64,000 nucleotides of DNA from Eutreptiella sp. 'Long Island Sound 2002' (GCA_964036045.1 OZ038387.1:16081420-16145419); one strand, 5' to 3'. Counted from the stretch's first letter, positions 47,701 through 61,001 are shown. Notes: generated from the letters alone by a model not told the origin. Numbers and translations: made by a program.

Positions 47701-48231
47701 CAAGGAATGCCAAAGGCACATTCCGACAGCCGTCGATGCGAGACACCCCATGTTTCATGGAACTTTAGGGCCTGTTCTGTTGGGTGTCGGGACGCGCAAG
47801 GACATTGTAACGAATGTCGGAACGCGTAAGGCACTGTTTGCGCTGTCAGGGCCTACACAGCCAGCGTTATGCTGGCCATACCCCGCGATTGCAATGGAAA
47901 GTGGGACCGATGTTGCATGAGGACTCCACTCCGCTGGTGGCATGGGGGCTCGTAAGAAAGTTCATGTTAGCAGATCCTGCGACGCGGGCAATTTATGCTA
48001 AAAAGTGCGCATTCGCTCCGCACTGCACGACTGAGGAGGATGGCGCACCTCTTCCAGAAACGGGTCCAGTAAAGTGACATGAGGGCCAGCCTTAATGTTG
48101 TACAGGTACTGGTGCTGAATGTGGATCAGCGACTCCCTCAATTCTCGGGGCACAAGGGCCCCAATGAATGAGCTCCAGTGCAACGCAGACTTCCTAGACT
48201 TCAGGGCATACGCAGTCTCTGGAGCGTCCAT
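44762..48231 (-). CDS. 2H phosphoesterase-like protein, second copy
   Basis: Exons 48231-48049, 46631-46496 and 44892-44762 correspond to those at 4077-609 with the same splice borders; the acceptor of exon 2 reads TATGCAG here (TATGTAG in A), slightly better. Both H-x-T and H-x-S motifs are intact (GPHVTLLDPF, KFTPHLSVAK). Differences include Thr to Arg before SALHWSS in exon 1 and Arg to Trp in YF(R/W)HS of exon 2. Unlike copy 1, the sequence beyond exon 3 toward lower coordinates is present, yet no clear last exon was found. Confidence 0.7.
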
Positions 48232-48886
48232 TCATGAACATGCTGCAGACGGCCACACTGGCCCCGGCATCTATGGACAAAAGAATTGGCCATGGCCCAT
48301 ACAACACATCCACATTGCTCTAAGACTTGGTTCCAAGGCAGCTGCTTGATGGCCCGGGCTTGCCAGATGGATTCTTGTGGAAGCTTTGAGGGGCCAAAAG
48401 GGGTAAACACAGGCGCAAGATAGCTTGAAAAATCTGTTGACACTGACGCGAGTCTGCGTTCATTTCTCAATTTGGCCATTGTTTGAGCCATTTTCGGTTC
48501 TCAAATCACCCTATTTGCCGGAGCCAGTCCGTTTTAATCTTGTTTTGGTTCGAAAAAAGGCCCCGAAATGGCCCAACTGCCAAACCAGAGGAAATAGCTG
48601 CGATTTCACTAAACCTGCTCATTTTGCTTGTGCAACCAAAAATTTCGGCCTCTTTCTCTATTGTGTTTCTGAACAATCTACGCAAGCCATCTCCCTGGAG
48701 CAACGGGGGTTGAGGGAGAGGGGTGGATATTAGACGATGTAGATCAATACACATGTATGGTATATGTGACCTCTGCCCCTGTTCCCCATGGGCCCATGGT
48801 GCCACCTGGGGCAGTGAGCCACCAAACCATGATCATGATTCCCACCATGTTAACAACGGATTGCCTCGAGCAAAGCAATGGGCGGT

Positions 48887-49172
48887 GTACCTTCCCCCCC
48901 CCATGTCCATCCCCCCCCAAGGGACGACGGTCCCCCCCCCACCCCGGGGGGAACCGTCAGCAAGTGACGGTTCCCCCCCTGGGGGGGGGGGGGGGACCGT
49001 ACACCACTCCCGACCAGCCAATTCTAGTATAACCCAACTAAAAATTTTCTTCGGCGCCTTCGGCCTGTGATTTCCTATTCATTTCTTATTGTTCATGGGC
49101 CAAGTGACGGTTCCCCCCGTGGGGGGGGGGGATGGACACGGGGGGGGGATGGACACGGGGGGGGGAAGGTAC
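48887..49172. repeat. Nested G/C-tract inverted repeats, second copy
   Basis: Same structure as 4733-5018; inner palindrome 48927-49000. One arm base differs (CGTCAG instead of CGTCAC), slightly spoiling the stem, and run lengths differ. Confidence 0.8.
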
Positions 49173-50194
49173 ATGTATACCTCTGGCCCTGGGTGTAAGG
49201 CTCCAACTAGGATTCGCCGGGGTGGCTTGGCTAATCCGTTTTTCGTTCACACTTTCGTTTATCCTTGGTGGTTTGGCAGGGGCGGGGGGTTGTCCCACAG
49301 CCCCTTGCGTCCAGCCAGCCTTTGTTAGGTGGTGGACTAGGACTCGTCCTCTGGGCACCATGTTTTCCCCCGTGGTACTGGGCATTTGAGGGCAGGGGGT
49401 GGGCTGCTGTGATGTATGGGACGGCAAGGTTGGCATGAGCCATATACTGCTATACGACCCTCCACTAAATCTAGCCAATGACAACAAAGCACCGTATGTG
49501 CCACTCACCTGAGACAATGCGGTGGAAAAGCAAGGGTGCTCAAGGAGTAGGAAATACAGAGGAATGAAACAGGAATGAACACACCCATTCCTGTTAAGAA
49601 AGGCACATAAAGATAGAGGATATGGGGCTTTGGGGAGAACAATGCAACGTATGTGGCCACCAAGCTTGCAGAGTTTTGTGCACCAAATCTTTTTCTGAAA
49701 CTTGGTGGAAGAACATGAAGGGTGAGACATAAATTGTGCAACCACGCTTGGTGCCTCCACTTATACCGAACGGGCCAAAGACCTTCTCAGCGCTTGTTCC
49801 AAAAAAAAAGGCTTGTGCAAAGGTCAAACAAGCCAACGCTTCCCTCTGCAAAAATATGCCCAAATACTGCCCTGGGAATTATGGCCCATTACCAGCCTTT
49901 ATTCCAACAAATCGTCACAACCTAACTCATCAAACTATCAGCCAAAGCCTCATCCCCAGCCCAGTTACTGGTTACTCTCACGTCTTTTAGGGCGGAGCAT
50001 CTTGACATGCTAGGTTGGAAATCGGCGCTTGCCCGAACTTGCCACAATACTATAAGGCACAATGCACATATTTTTGCATGATAGGCTTTATTTTAGCCAC
50101 AGCAGTGCGAAAAAAGATGGAATTTCGTTTGACCTCAGTGTCTGATGGAATATGTCCCCTGCATAGTTTGCAGATTTTGGGCCATTTTGGGTAT

Positions 50195-51535
50195 ATTTTG
50201 CCCTGGAGTTCCGCACGCAAACCCGCTTGGGAGCCCCATTCCTCATACAGCCCCACATGCCGTTCCGCATGGAGCTGCATGCCCTTCCGCCGGGTTGAGC
50301 CCGCACACCGGTCCGCATGGAGTTCCCCACATCGGCCTGCTTGGAGCGATTGGGCCGCAATCCTGCCTGGGGCTCTGCAATCCTGAACCACCTCAAGCCG
50401 CGCAACCCGTTGCATATGGAGCTACGCACCCCTGTGAGTAGTACCTGTACACAGCAGGGGGCTATTGGTTTGCCTGGTGTACTGCTCTGGCTCTTTGAGC
50501 TTACAAGCCTGCACATTCACAATGCCAGCACCGAAAAAAAAGGACGCGCTTTAGGCCCCTGCCCCAAAATCAACGGTTATCTTGCGGTTCATTGGAGGGT
50601 AAACCTGCACCGCATGCAAACCCTAGGCAACTGGTTTGCTTTTGGCAGGCCTCTTCAGATTCTGCAGGCTGGGCCCAGAGGAGGTCCAGGTGTTGCAGGG
50701 GTCTGCCTCTTTTTACCCTTGGCTGACTCATGGCACAACTCCTATACACACACCGTGCGCTCACAGCGTACACCGTCTTGTGAAAATAAAATTGTGCCAA
50801 CCATTTCTGTACCACGCGCACCACGTTTACGGCTCTGACCCTGTTCACACTCCCCCCCCCCCCCCGCAGTTGGCGCTCCAGGCTTGTTGTGCAACAGGAG
50901 TTTTGCACAACACACGTGCACAGGAACTTCGCACGCTAAACTGCCCGGAGATCCGCACGCCCATTCATCTAGAGCTGCATATGCCGGTCCGCACCGCCGA
51001 GGGCCCTGCCGCCTGGAGCCCCGCACGTTGTTCTGCCTGGAGCACTGCATGCCGTTCCCTCTGGAGCTGACGCCGGTGTGCCCGGAGCTTCCATCTACGT
51101 GAAGCTGCGCAGGTCGGCCCGCCCTGGACTCCACACAACGGCCCTCCTGGACCTTGCATTTCGGGCCCAACTCTCTACGCTGCTCCGCCTGGAGGTTTGC
51201 ATGCCGTTCCGTCTGGGCGGAAGCTCTTGGATCCATCGGGGATCGTTGGGATTATGGAGGGCATGGGGGTTATTCCACTCACTACCCCTTATCATTACCT
51301 GCCCCCGCACCCTTTGGCCAGAATAATATGGAGATGATGGGGGTTGTACGCACTGGCGTGGGCAGCGCCAAGCGGGACAGCATGTGCAGAGGCAGCGGAG
51401 TTGAGCCCGAGCTGAAAGGACTAACTGTGACTGTCTGTGATCTCGGACAGCAATTATGAGCCTATTTTGCGAGCATGCGGCCGCGTGGAGCCCGACACGT
51501 CGGCCCAGTCAGCCCGCCTGGAGCACCAGGTCTGC
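50195..51535 (+). repeat. Degenerate CCTGGAGC minisatellite, second copy
   Basis: Equivalent of 6040-7380, with a handful of substitutions and one inserted base near 51154. Confidence 0.6.
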
Positions 51536-51640
51536 CAACCGTCTACCGCGGTGTCTGAGTCAAGCTTCTCGCCCTTTACGCCAGACAAGCACGGCCAGCC
51601 TAAGCACAACCATCACACAAATCATCACGAGGCTGGTGGG

Positions 51641-51890
51641 TGGCTTCTCTGCAAAGCACTTCAGCCCATTTTGAAGCACTTCAACATGACCGAAGTGCTT
51701 CAAAGGACTGACATCAAGCCGTCTTGAAGCACTTGGAAGCACTTAGTTTTACACACTTCACAGTGATTCCAATCTGAAGCACCTTGAAGCATCTCACAGC
51801 AAATCAAAGCACTTGCTTCAGATCACTTCAAGCCCTTCTAGCACCTTGGGGCAACCCAAAGCACCTCACAGTAGGTCAAAGCAATCAAGC
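51641..51890 (+). repeat. GAAGCACTT cluster, second copy
   Basis: Equivalent of 7486-7735 and identical as far as I can see. Confidence 0.6.
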
Positions 51891-53339
51891 TGCGAGGCAC
51901 GGTGAAGAACTTCGAACCACTGCACCTGAAAACCCCCTCATTACGACTGACCTTCCAACCTACAAATGCCCTCATTCCTACAACTGAGCCCCAACAAGTA
52001 TGAACATCTAGAACCATGAAGGCTGCGTTCTGGGGTGGTTGCAGCCTGGGCTAGGGCCACGGCTATGCCCATTGGTCGTGGGGGCTTCCATCTCTGCTTC
52101 GTTGCTTCGGGGGAAGGGGAGGCAAAGAGGTGTTGCGGGGTAAGGGGTATGCAATAAAATTTCGACCTTGGTGCCCACGTGCTGCGTGTCAGGAATATGG
52201 CAGCTTGACGTGTCTCTCTGGATGAGGGCAGTAAAGGACGTCCCTCAATATCAGTCCGTGGTCTACATAGGTGAACGCGAGCAGTTCACTGTGGGAATGC
52301 ACTTGTTGTATCAAGGGGAGCGATCCGGGTTCATCGGGAGGTGGTCCAAAAGGATCCACTACTTGGGGGGGTGCGGGTGGGTATTCATTTGTGGACGAGG
52401 AGTTGCCGTGCTTGGAGCTGTCAGAGCATCATATGTCTCCTCCATGATGCAATGGAGTCGTACGCGGCAATACGTGCATCGGAAGAGCATGCAGCACTAT
52501 TTGTGGTATTGTACTCGTGGTCCTTGACGAATGCACATATGCGGGAGCAGTTAATATGTCTGCTCGAGAGGAAGAGGAGCAGGCAATCGATATGCATATG
52601 GGGATGGAGGGGGGGTGGAAACCCACTTCCCGGCATTCCAGGGCATGTATGCTTGACGAGGTGTAGGAAAAGAGTGCAAACGGAGTTGATGGGACGGAAT
52701 TACAACGCCTGTAGCAGGGTTTGGATCTGGGTACACGGAAAATGTTGGGGGTGAAAGGTAGCCAGTGACGAGCACGAGCGCCCAACGCGCCCATTCCATC
52801 CGGAGGCGGACTTTGAATGAGTCAAGCCAAGGACGTTCGCACCACGCCATCGCCGCCATCCCGGCGAGGTGACAGGTGGCCTCGCCGCGTCGTGACCTCG
52901 TGTGACCCCAACTTACGTTCTCGGTCGGTGCGAAGCAGGGCCAGATCTCCCACAGCACATGGCGTTCGAGCGCAGCGGCTTATCGTTGCCGCGGCTGGCC
53001 AGCACGCCAACAACTGTTGGCCGTCAGCGTTCTTCGAGCACTGCGTGCTGTTGTTTGCCGCATCTATGCTGCAAGGCGCTGCTTACAAGCTGCGCCTCAG
53101 AGGCAGGGCGCAAAGAAGCCCTCGGCTATGGCCTGTACTTCACGTTGTGTGGTGTCAGGCGGGTAGCCCCGTGTGTTTATCACCCGGCGCCCGCTTCTGC
53201 TCACTTCCTGCCTTTTGACAGCTTCAAAGCATTTGCTGTCCTCAACTGGTGCCTCCTCTGCCGCCGCCTTGTCAACCCACTCCCTGTCCGGTCTTCGAAT
53301 GCTGTTCCTTCCAGAGATGGCGCAACAATACGAAAGGTC

Positions 53340-54527
53340 TCAGGCCAGCGAACAGTCTGAGGCATGCTGCTGCCGCGGCCAGGCGAGCATCGGCTTCTGG
53401 CACAACAGTCTGTCAATGGCATCGCCTGCGCCTTTGGCATCCTTCAGCACGAGGTATGTTTGGTTTCTTGGGGCGCCCGCGACCCACCGGTTCTCGCCGG
53501 TCTTGGCATCGATGAGGTTCACGCCGTCGCAGCCCTCGCAGAAAGCGACCGATGGCACGTGCTCGACATCGCGCGCGGAGACGAGCGTGGTGAGCGGGTC
53601 CCAGCTGAACCGCGACCTGTTTGGCCCGCCCATGTAACTCACCATTGCAGCTTTCACCGGATTCCTGGACTTGGCTGCACTGCACCTCTGGAAGGTGGCC
53701 CCGCCGGACTGCACCATCACGCCGAGCTCGTATCCGGACCAGATCACCTTGCTCGAAGGCGGCCAGTGCGCGGCGACGTACGAGGCCGCGACAGAGGCCA
53801 CAAAGTGGTTGTGCTCGTTGCGGCGGCCGCCACAGACGTTGCACTCAGGCGCGTCCCCGGACCTTGGATACTTGCCCCCCATCACAGCGAGCAAGAACAC
53901 CTTCTCGGCCACGAGCTCGATGCCTGAGAGCCTTGAAGTTGCGTCAGGCGGCGACTTGAGCAGCGCCGCGAGGTTGGTGTGGATGCCAATGCTGCTGATT
54001 GCAACGGAGTGCGGCATCTGCGCCGCGAGCACGCGGCGGTACAACGCGACGGCGTCCTCCACGCCCGCGGACGACGTGTTTTCGACCGCGGAGGGAAACC
54101 GCGCGCCCAGCAGCGAAACGTAGTCCAACGGCTGCTCCATTTGCAGCGTCGCGCCAGGCGTGTTCACGCTGTACGCCCCGATCGGCAGGGTGCTTAAGCT
54201 CCCGCGTCCGTAGTACGTGTTCAGCACCGAGATCGCGCCGGCGCAGTCCACGGGCGCTGTGTTCTGCACAATAGCCAACAGCTCTACCTCGCCGTTGTCC
54301 GCTAGTGCGTTGCCAATGGCCACTGCGACAACGTCGTCCACGTCATTGCAGGCCCCACCACCAATGTCAGTGTCGATGATGAGCTTCGTGGGGGACCCCG
54401 AGGCACTGGCCGGGGAGGCAACTAGCAGCAGCCCGAGGACGGTCAAGGAGAGTGGAGATGAGCAGCATGCACCAAGCCAATCCAAAGCAGCCATGGACTG
54501 CAGCCGTAAGACCCCACCCCTCAACAT
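53340..54527 (-). CDS. Secreted nucleoside hydrolase, second copy
   Basis: 395 codons like 9185-10372, intact, with the Asp cluster IIDTDIGGGACNDVDDVV and SWDPLT kept. Four replacements against copy 1: N120S, K149E, A317S and G320D. The last two lie just after the late DPL motif. Signal peptide unchanged. Confidence 0.85.
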   Translation of the reverse strand: MLRGGVLRLQSMAALDWLGACCSSPLSLTVLGLLLVASPASASGSPTKLIIDTDIGGGACNDVDDVVAVAIGNALADNGEVELLAIVQNTAPVDCAGAISVLNTYYGRGSLSTLPIGAYSVNTPGATLQMEQPLDYVSLLGARFPSAVENTSSAGVEDAVALYRRVLAAQMPHSVAISSIGIHTNLAALLKSPPDATSRLSGIELVAEKVFLLAVMGGKYPRSGDAPECNVCGGRRNEHNHFVASVAASYVAAHWPPSSKVIWSGYELGVMVQSGGATFQRCSAAKSRNPVKAAMVSYMGGPNRSRFSWDPLTTLVSARDVEHVPSVAFCEGCDGVNLIDAKTGENRWVAGAPRNQTYLVLKDAKGAGDAIDRLLCQKPMLAWPRQQHASDCSLA

Positions 54528-54758
54528 AAGGCCGGGAAAACCATTCCTCGCTCATTGACGAAGTGGTCAAACACGGTCGCCATAATGCGGGATTCCATGT
54601 GCAAAAACCTATTGGGCCAAATTGAGTAACGACCAACCTCCGCCTCACCCTTGCAAATTGCGGAGGCCTTCCACTCATCGGGTTCTTCCGACTTAAGGAG
54701 GTGGGCATTGGTGAGGGGAAATTGGTATCCTATGTCGTTCGTTGCTATTTTTCTCACA
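54521..54758 (-). CDS. Candidate terminal exon, second copy
   Basis: Same frame as 10366-10603. Just upstream on the minus strand this copy reads CGA where A has TGA, so an alternative frame (54923-54693: VVEECTKSWVAIGDRAQADQ and onward) stays open only here. Confidence 0.35.
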
Positions 54759-55087
54759 CTGAAAATTGTCATTGTCTAAGGTTTGAATGAACTCTCGAGC
54801 AATATCACTGCAAGATCTTGATATTCCATGTTGATCTGTGGTTGCCTGGTCTGCTTGGGCCCTGTCACCTATTGCAACCCAACTTTTGGTACACTCCTCC
54901 ACTACTTGCCACACTGTGTACAATCTCCCACTGTAGCGGGTGCACCAACATTATCGTCCGCTGCCGGTGGTCCGTCCATCTGTATGCGTTGCTTCGCTAG
55001 CCTCGTAGTCCTCTGGGCCCCAGAGAATGCCACAATATACTCACTTGACCGGATTTCCCCCGATTTTCCCCGAAGAAAACCGGATTA

Positions 55088-55343
55088 TGTCACTACCGCC
55101 CAATGCAGCCCGTTTTCCGGCCCGTTCAATACAGCCACAAGTGACAGGACCAGAGTGTTGATGCCTTGTTGATCAACTGGCCCTGAATCTGCTTGGGCTT
55201 CGCGAGAGGTCACCAGGGCCTGCATCAGTGTACGATGCCACTCACGACCCCCCACAAATTGCCTAGGCAAACACTCAGAGCCCCGTATCGGTGCGCATTT
55301 GAAACCAGCCAGCCAGTGCCTGGAGCCCATCCGTCTTGCAGCG
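55088..55343 (-). CDS. Candidate exon, second copy
   Basis: Same as 10933-11188, with one visible replacement (Asn to Thr in GINNLVL). Confidence 0.3.
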
Positions 55344-55422
55344 CTAAGGAAGGTGTAGATTGGGGGAGAAATATAGTACATTTGCACTGGCCAGACCATT
55401 GCTTGTACTTTACCTTGTGCGT

Positions 55423-55535
55423 CTTGGACAAGCTATGTCCTGGACATGCCGTGTCCTGAACAAGCCGTACCTTGGACAAGCCGTGTCATGGACACACCAT
55501 GTTCTGCGCAAGACGCATAATGGACAAGTTTTTGA
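55423..55535 (+). repeat. 16-17 bp TTGGACAAGC tandem repeat, second copy
   Basis: Equivalent of 11268-11380. Confidence 0.6.
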
Positions 55536-55860
55536 GGACGCGCCATTGACGTTCTTGGCTCTGTCCACAAGAGATTAGACACTGATTGCAAGCGCTCAAA
55601 TGTAGTGCGGCCACATAAGACATGGGTTTGGTGACAAATTTGCCAGTTACATAGGGTCATGGACACATTTGTTGTGAGCGTTTTGACCACTTGAACCCAC
55701 ATAGCTCTGATTTTGGGGATATCTGTGCATTCTATTCCCCTTTCTTGCAGCAGCTCACCATGCCATCTTCTCTTTTTGAACCTGGGTGTCTACAGCCTTG
55801 TCCAAGCTATAGTAGGCGGAGGGACCGCAGTAATTTGGGCTGTTGCATAGCTTTTACAAG

Positions 55861-56241
55861 GTGGTGGGGATACATTGGACTCCATGGTGATGTGCTGGAG
55901 GTAGACTGTTTCGGATTGAGTGCCCCTGGGAGCAAAGTGATGGAAGCGTACCGAATCAAATCAGGTACCAAATTAATACGGTCCCTACGCCCGTTGTAGC
56001 TTGGACAAGGGCGTAGCTTTTACAAGGGGGGCGGGGTACTTCTACCATGCGCTGATGACATCAGCTTCAATGGCCACATGCTGACGGGAAGTTTGGAGGG
56101 AGGACTTCATCACAGTAGCCCTTGGGCTGTCTGTTGAAGCGGCGGAAGCGTGGAACGCTAACCACCCGGACTCCAAGGCCCAACTGCTGGGCTGCCTCCA
56201 GCGCAAGGGTGCTACTGTGTGTACCTGTTATGGCGCAAAAT
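55861..56241 (-). pseudogene. Transketolase C-terminal fragment with flipped last exon, second copy
   Basis: Minus exon 56241-56046 and plus-strand exon 55861-55964 correspond to 12086-11891 and 11706-11809. The inverted-repeat arms (55796-55837 and 55967-56010), the CCC frameshift and the exon inversion are all present, so the lesions predate the A/A' split or the assembly repeats one error. Confidence 0.7.
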
Positions 56242-56704
56242 CTTGGGATTGTGGCATGACACCACAAGAGTAACACCAGTGGGTAACACCCGGCAAGAAA
56301 AGTGACAATTGTGCAATTGTGCATCACTACTGATCAACTGAGTACAAACCACTATGTTACCCCGATCGACCACCTCAAAAAACCCTTATATACCCCTCCT
56401 TCAAAAAGGTGAACTATTACCCAAAATTTAGGGTGTTACCTCGTAGATAAAGGAATATCGTGCAGACCGAGACAGGGTGTTGTGTTCACATGGGTCCGCC
56501 AAATCAAGAAGTGAGCGTTGCCACTCAAAGGCTGCAATAGCACACACTCGAGAATCATTGCACCCAATTGCTTGTTGCCGAAAATGGCATTTGTGACATT
56601 TCGATTGTGCCCACGAGATTTTTCATGGTACCTATGGTGGTTTCCATGAACTTTTGACCATTGTCCAAAGTTCCGACTTTGAAACAATCTTGTGATGGGT
56701 GTTA

Positions 56705-56877
56705 GGCACGCCGTTCCGTTCCGTTCCGTTCCACGTGAAATCCGGGATCCTGACCCCCCCCACTCCCCCCCCAATGGAATGGATACCACAGAACAGTTTT
56801 GGGCCCAAATACGCGCCCCCCAACTGTCCCGCGGCTGGTCCCGAGGACCCAACTTGAGGGACGTGTTAGAAGACTGG
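56705..56877 (+). repeat. Dispersed ~175-bp repeat, copy 3
   Basis: A' equivalent of 12541-12715; the homopolymer at its right end is about three bases shorter. Confidence 0.7.
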
Positions 56878-56985
56878 GGGGGGGGGGGCTTCCCCCCTCT
56901 GCCTCTGGATGTGTGCCGTGAGTTTTTTTTCTGTGCCTGCTAATGAAGCCATGAGAAATGCAATAGAAATAGCAATACATGTGGG

Positions 56986-58956
56986 TCACACTGCAGCACC
57001 GCGTAAGCACTTCTGCACTAGGCCTGGAATCAGGGAGCGGAGGACGGCCTTTGCGTCAGGTGCGTACCAATCGGGGTACCTGATCAGAGCTCTACGCTGG
57101 TCCCCCTGATACTGGGCCAGTTTATTCTTCAGGGTCACAGATACCTGACCTGTGCGTGGGTTGATCTATAGGTTTGACTCCAGAGTGGTCAGCTCAGGGC
57201 CCCAGCCCTCCTGTTGCAGTGTCAGATCATACAATTTCGTATAAAGAGCCTGCAGTGCTTCGATAGGGATGTGGCCAACGGCCGCCCCTACGAGATTGTC
57301 CCGAAACCGGAAAGGGAAGGCTGGCACAGCCATAGGTCTAATGAACTGTGAAATGTCCTTACGGACATCGTTCCAGGGCCTGTCAAAAAACTGGTGCTCT
57401 TGATATATAGCATACAAACAAGAGAGTTGGGCACTCAGTGTGCCTCCGATTGCCACTCCACGGATCTGCCTCATGACTCTGTCACCAATAACAAAGAGGT
57501 CATTCTGCAATACCTCATACCTCGCATACGCCAATACCTTAGAGAACGTAAATGTGTCAAAGTTTTCGGCGTAGCCGACACCGAAATGATCCAGACGCTT
57601 GTCATCCTTGCAAATTGCAAACCTCAGCTCATGATTTACCTTGCGTTTTCCCCGGGCCAGACTCACCAGGCGGTGGACATTCTGCAGGGCGTCCAAAACC
57701 CCGTCACGGTCAAGGGAAGGGAAGAAGTCCTAGATATCCAGTTCCCACAGCCAGCCCCCCCCCCCCTTGGGGTGGATTCCCCGAGGGTATTGTGTGTGTA
57801 AGGTGTGAGAGAGCTGGGTGGCGTATGTTTTGACGTCATGAATCTTTACCATTTCCACACACCTTCGTAGCTTCACTTACCTATAGTGATAGGCAGCGTC
57901 CAATTTTCTTTGAATATTGTTTCAGTGGGTGGCTGTAGTGGCTGAAAACGACACGAAACTTCAAGCGCTTTTCCGGGGAAAGGGACTCATCTTCTTCGGT
58001 CATTTTGTTTTTAGGCAAAAGGAAGGAGATGGGTGGGCCCTTCTCCGAGCCCAGGTCCAAGAATTTTTGCAGACCTGCAGCGTGTGCATCCTGCAGTAGG
58101 ATGTCGGCAGCTCGTGACAGGGCCTCTGCACGTGATTCACATGTATGTACAGTCCTTGAACTTTTTTTTGTCTTCATACAAGGCCAACAAGTGCTTATAG
58201 TACAATCGCCGGCACATGCACACCATCTTACCCCCATTTTTGTCTAGTGGCAGGAATACATACTGGTCCTGGTACCTGTCCCTCATGGCTTCCAAGGTGT
58301 CTGAGCGTAAGCACCACGGCAGTTTGTGGTTTGTGGCATGGTACAGTTGTTGTAGCCCTGCGGTTAGGCCGTGGAAAGCCCACCATTTTCCATCTTCCGC
58401 CCCGCCCAACCGTGTCAGTGTGCGGCGTGCTTGTGCTAGAGCACGATCCAGTTTATACCATGGTGCAATAGTGCAGTTTGTGGCATTCTGGTCCAATACT
58501 CGGGCGTAGTTCCCGAGCACAGCATTTAGTCCTACTCTGTCTCTGACAATGCAGCAGCCTTCCACCTTAGTCACAGTATCAGGCAAAAGGTGGCAATCGC
58601 ATGGGGATCGGGAAATTTTCTTCATGTCTGACCATTTTTCCCTTGGTTCTTTCTGTCGTAGGAAATCAGACACAGTTGGTTCCCGCTTCCCTACAAAACG
58701 GACCACAGTCTCAAGATACGATACCACACACGGGGACAGTTTCAGTGTAGTCAGAATATGGGCAGCCATGGATCGCAGGCTTGTCAGGTCAATCTGGTTA
58801 CTGACAGGGTAGGGGATGGGGATGCGTGACGGAAGCTGGATGCCTACATCCTTGCGGACGTGTGTGCGCACGCGATGGAGTAGACGTGAGTACATTTCAG
58901 GCTTCAGGCAGTCTTTGCCGTGGCGTATCAGCCACATCTCATGCTTGAGTCGAAAA
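56986..58956 (-). mobile_element. Penelope-like element, second copy, truncated at the duplication junction
   Basis: Carries the reverse transcriptase blocks and both in-frame TAG codons of 12824-15430 but stops at 58956, just upstream of RLKHEMWLIRHGKDC, so the GIY-YIG domain is missing. The break coincides exactly with the end of A'. Confidence 0.78.
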
Positions 58957-58965
58957 GGTGCAAAC
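58957..58965. other. Junction filler between A' and C'
   Basis: The nonamer GGTGCAAAC matches neither flank fully. The first five bases also occur at the corresponding place in C (GGTGC), so microhomology or short templated insertion is possible. Confidence 0.7.
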
Positions 58966-59054
58966 TGGAGCAATGCAATCGTTTACATGCCTTCACCAAC
59001 GTACGTAAGCTTAACTTGGAATGTGCGTTAAAGAACATGCGTTTGGATAAAGGC

Positions 59055-59230
59055 ACGCCATTTCGATCAATTCCACGTGAAATCCTGGATCCTAACCCCC
59101 CTTCCCCCCCCCCCCCGGGCCGCCCACGGAATGGTTACCACGGAATAATTTCACGCCAAACTCCCCCCAAACTATTCCGGAGCTGGTCCATGAGGATCCA
59201 ACATGAGGGACATATTAGAAGACCGGAGGA
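59055..59230 (+). repeat. Dispersed ~175-bp repeat, copy 4
   Basis: C' equivalent of 25080-25252, in the same orientation as 12541 and 56705. It begins about 90 bp from the A'/C' junction. Confidence 0.65.
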
Positions 59231-60288
59231 CCCCCCCCCCCCCACCCTCCGCCCCAGGTGTTGGTTGTTAATTTCTGTGCGGTGACTGCCAATCAAACCG
59301 TCAAGAATCAAATCGAAGCAACATCATGGCAAATGTTTTGTGATGTCTTCATGTCTGCAGTAAGCCTTTCTATTGAACAATGTGCTTGCTGTGGGTCACA
59401 CTATGACAGCATGCCATTGGTCTTCAAGCGCAGAATACTTATTTCCCACGACACCTTCCCTTCCCCTTCCCCTTGCGCACATGGGCTGCAGCCTTCACCA
59501 GGATCGACGCTGTACGACACCATGACCCCTCAATGCTCGAACACCAAAAAATCATTGGGGGGGGGCAGGGGATATAGATGATAGGCCATTGAAAAATGGC
59601 ATTGCACTTGAGGTGCACAACTTGAACAGATCCGGAATGGACCTAGCTCCTGTTCTGGAACAACCTATGGGAATAGAGCCCCCCCCCCCCTTGTGGAACT
59701 GTTGACACACCATAGTTTTGGGCCAACCCCCCCCCCCCCCCCCCGCGCCCATGACACACACCCATACACCCACACCCACAAAATGCAACAAGAAAAAAAG
59801 ACTAGCATGTTGGCTTTAGTCTCAATTCTTAAAAGGACGCATTGATTAAAGCATTCACACCGGCGAGTGTAAGTGTGTATCACTGATACAGGTGCAAGTA
59901 ACTAACTCACAAAGCAACAAGCACCAACTCATCAGTCACATAGGTGAAGTCAACAGGGAAAGCGACTTCGGGGCAGGAAATGGTCGGGGGTGTGGTGTAC
60001 GCAGATATCCGAAAATGTTACAATAGACGAATGGTGCGTTGGACTCGCTACAACTTGGGTTCATCCAAGTTTTCCCTCTCCAAGCGAGCACCCTGGTGTG
60101 ACATCTCACTGAAATTGCTGAGTTCTGTGAGGTGCAAGTGGTTTGGTGCAGATTTGGTGCTTTGAAGTGTAGTCAGATGTTTCTTATGAGACTCAATAGC
60201 AGCCCTCAGAGGCTAGCGAGATAGAGGCCACGGGGAGGGGGGGGGGGTTGAATGCATGCTTCATTGTTTTCCTTCGAGCTGTGCAAGC

Positions 60289-60430
<142 letters not shown>

Positions 60431-60917
60431 GGGAGGCAAGCCAATTTGAGGTGGTTCTTGGCAAAAGTTGCATTCTCAGATTCTCTGTGCAAGAGAACAC
60501 CTGCTCACAAATGCATCAATAGGCTGAAGGGTGCAATACAAAGTGAAGCAAACAGTATGGCGGTGCGAAGCTCTTTGGCACCGGTACGGATAACCCAACT
60601 CGCATAATAGAACAGTGGGATTGCCTTTGTCTTGGACCCTCGTGGCCCTTCACCTTTCATTGTTCCAAAGCTCTCTAGAACATGTAGACAAAACACGGTG
60701 AATGCTAGCACGTTTCCATGAGATACTCACCGTGCAATGGCGGCGATGAGCAAACCGATACATCCCAAATACAGGAGTTGGCCACTTGTCTAATGGGGAT
60801 CTGTAGTCGATTGGTGGATGTTGAGGGGCTAGTTTATTGCCTCCAGGCATCGCTTGTAATTCGGCGGCTCGTGAAGGATGCAACTTCCCTCCCCAACGGC
60901 GATAACATATCAACAAC

Positions 60918-61001
60918 CTTTTTCTTGTAGGCTTGGCGAATTTCTTCGAGGGAGCATTGCGGTGATAACCCCAACGCGCGGTAGGGGTCTTTGACCGACA
61001 T
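60918..61001 (-). pseudogene. J-domain protein exon 1, uninterrupted but orphaned
   Basis: Minus-strand ATG at 61001 to donor AAG/GTTG at 60918: 28 codons, MSVKDPYRALGLSPQ then CSLEEIRQAYKKK, helices I and start of II of a J domain. The HPD-bearing exon is absent because C' stops within the intron (58966), so no functional co-chaperone can come from this copy unless spliced elsewhere. The octamer GTCTTTGA at 60987-60994 is the empty hAT target. Confidence 0.85.

Larger units (their letters stand above)
44154..58956 (+). repeat. Segmental duplication, copy A' (direct)
   Basis: Second copy of 1-14795. Offset is 44153 at the left and grows to about 44161-44162 through homopolymer changes, one base near 51154 and a 9-bp insertion near 56498. 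Visible substitutions are denser in the first 5 kb than between 5 and 12 kb. It ends abruptly inside the retroelement, immediately followed by inverted segment C'. Confidence 0.97.
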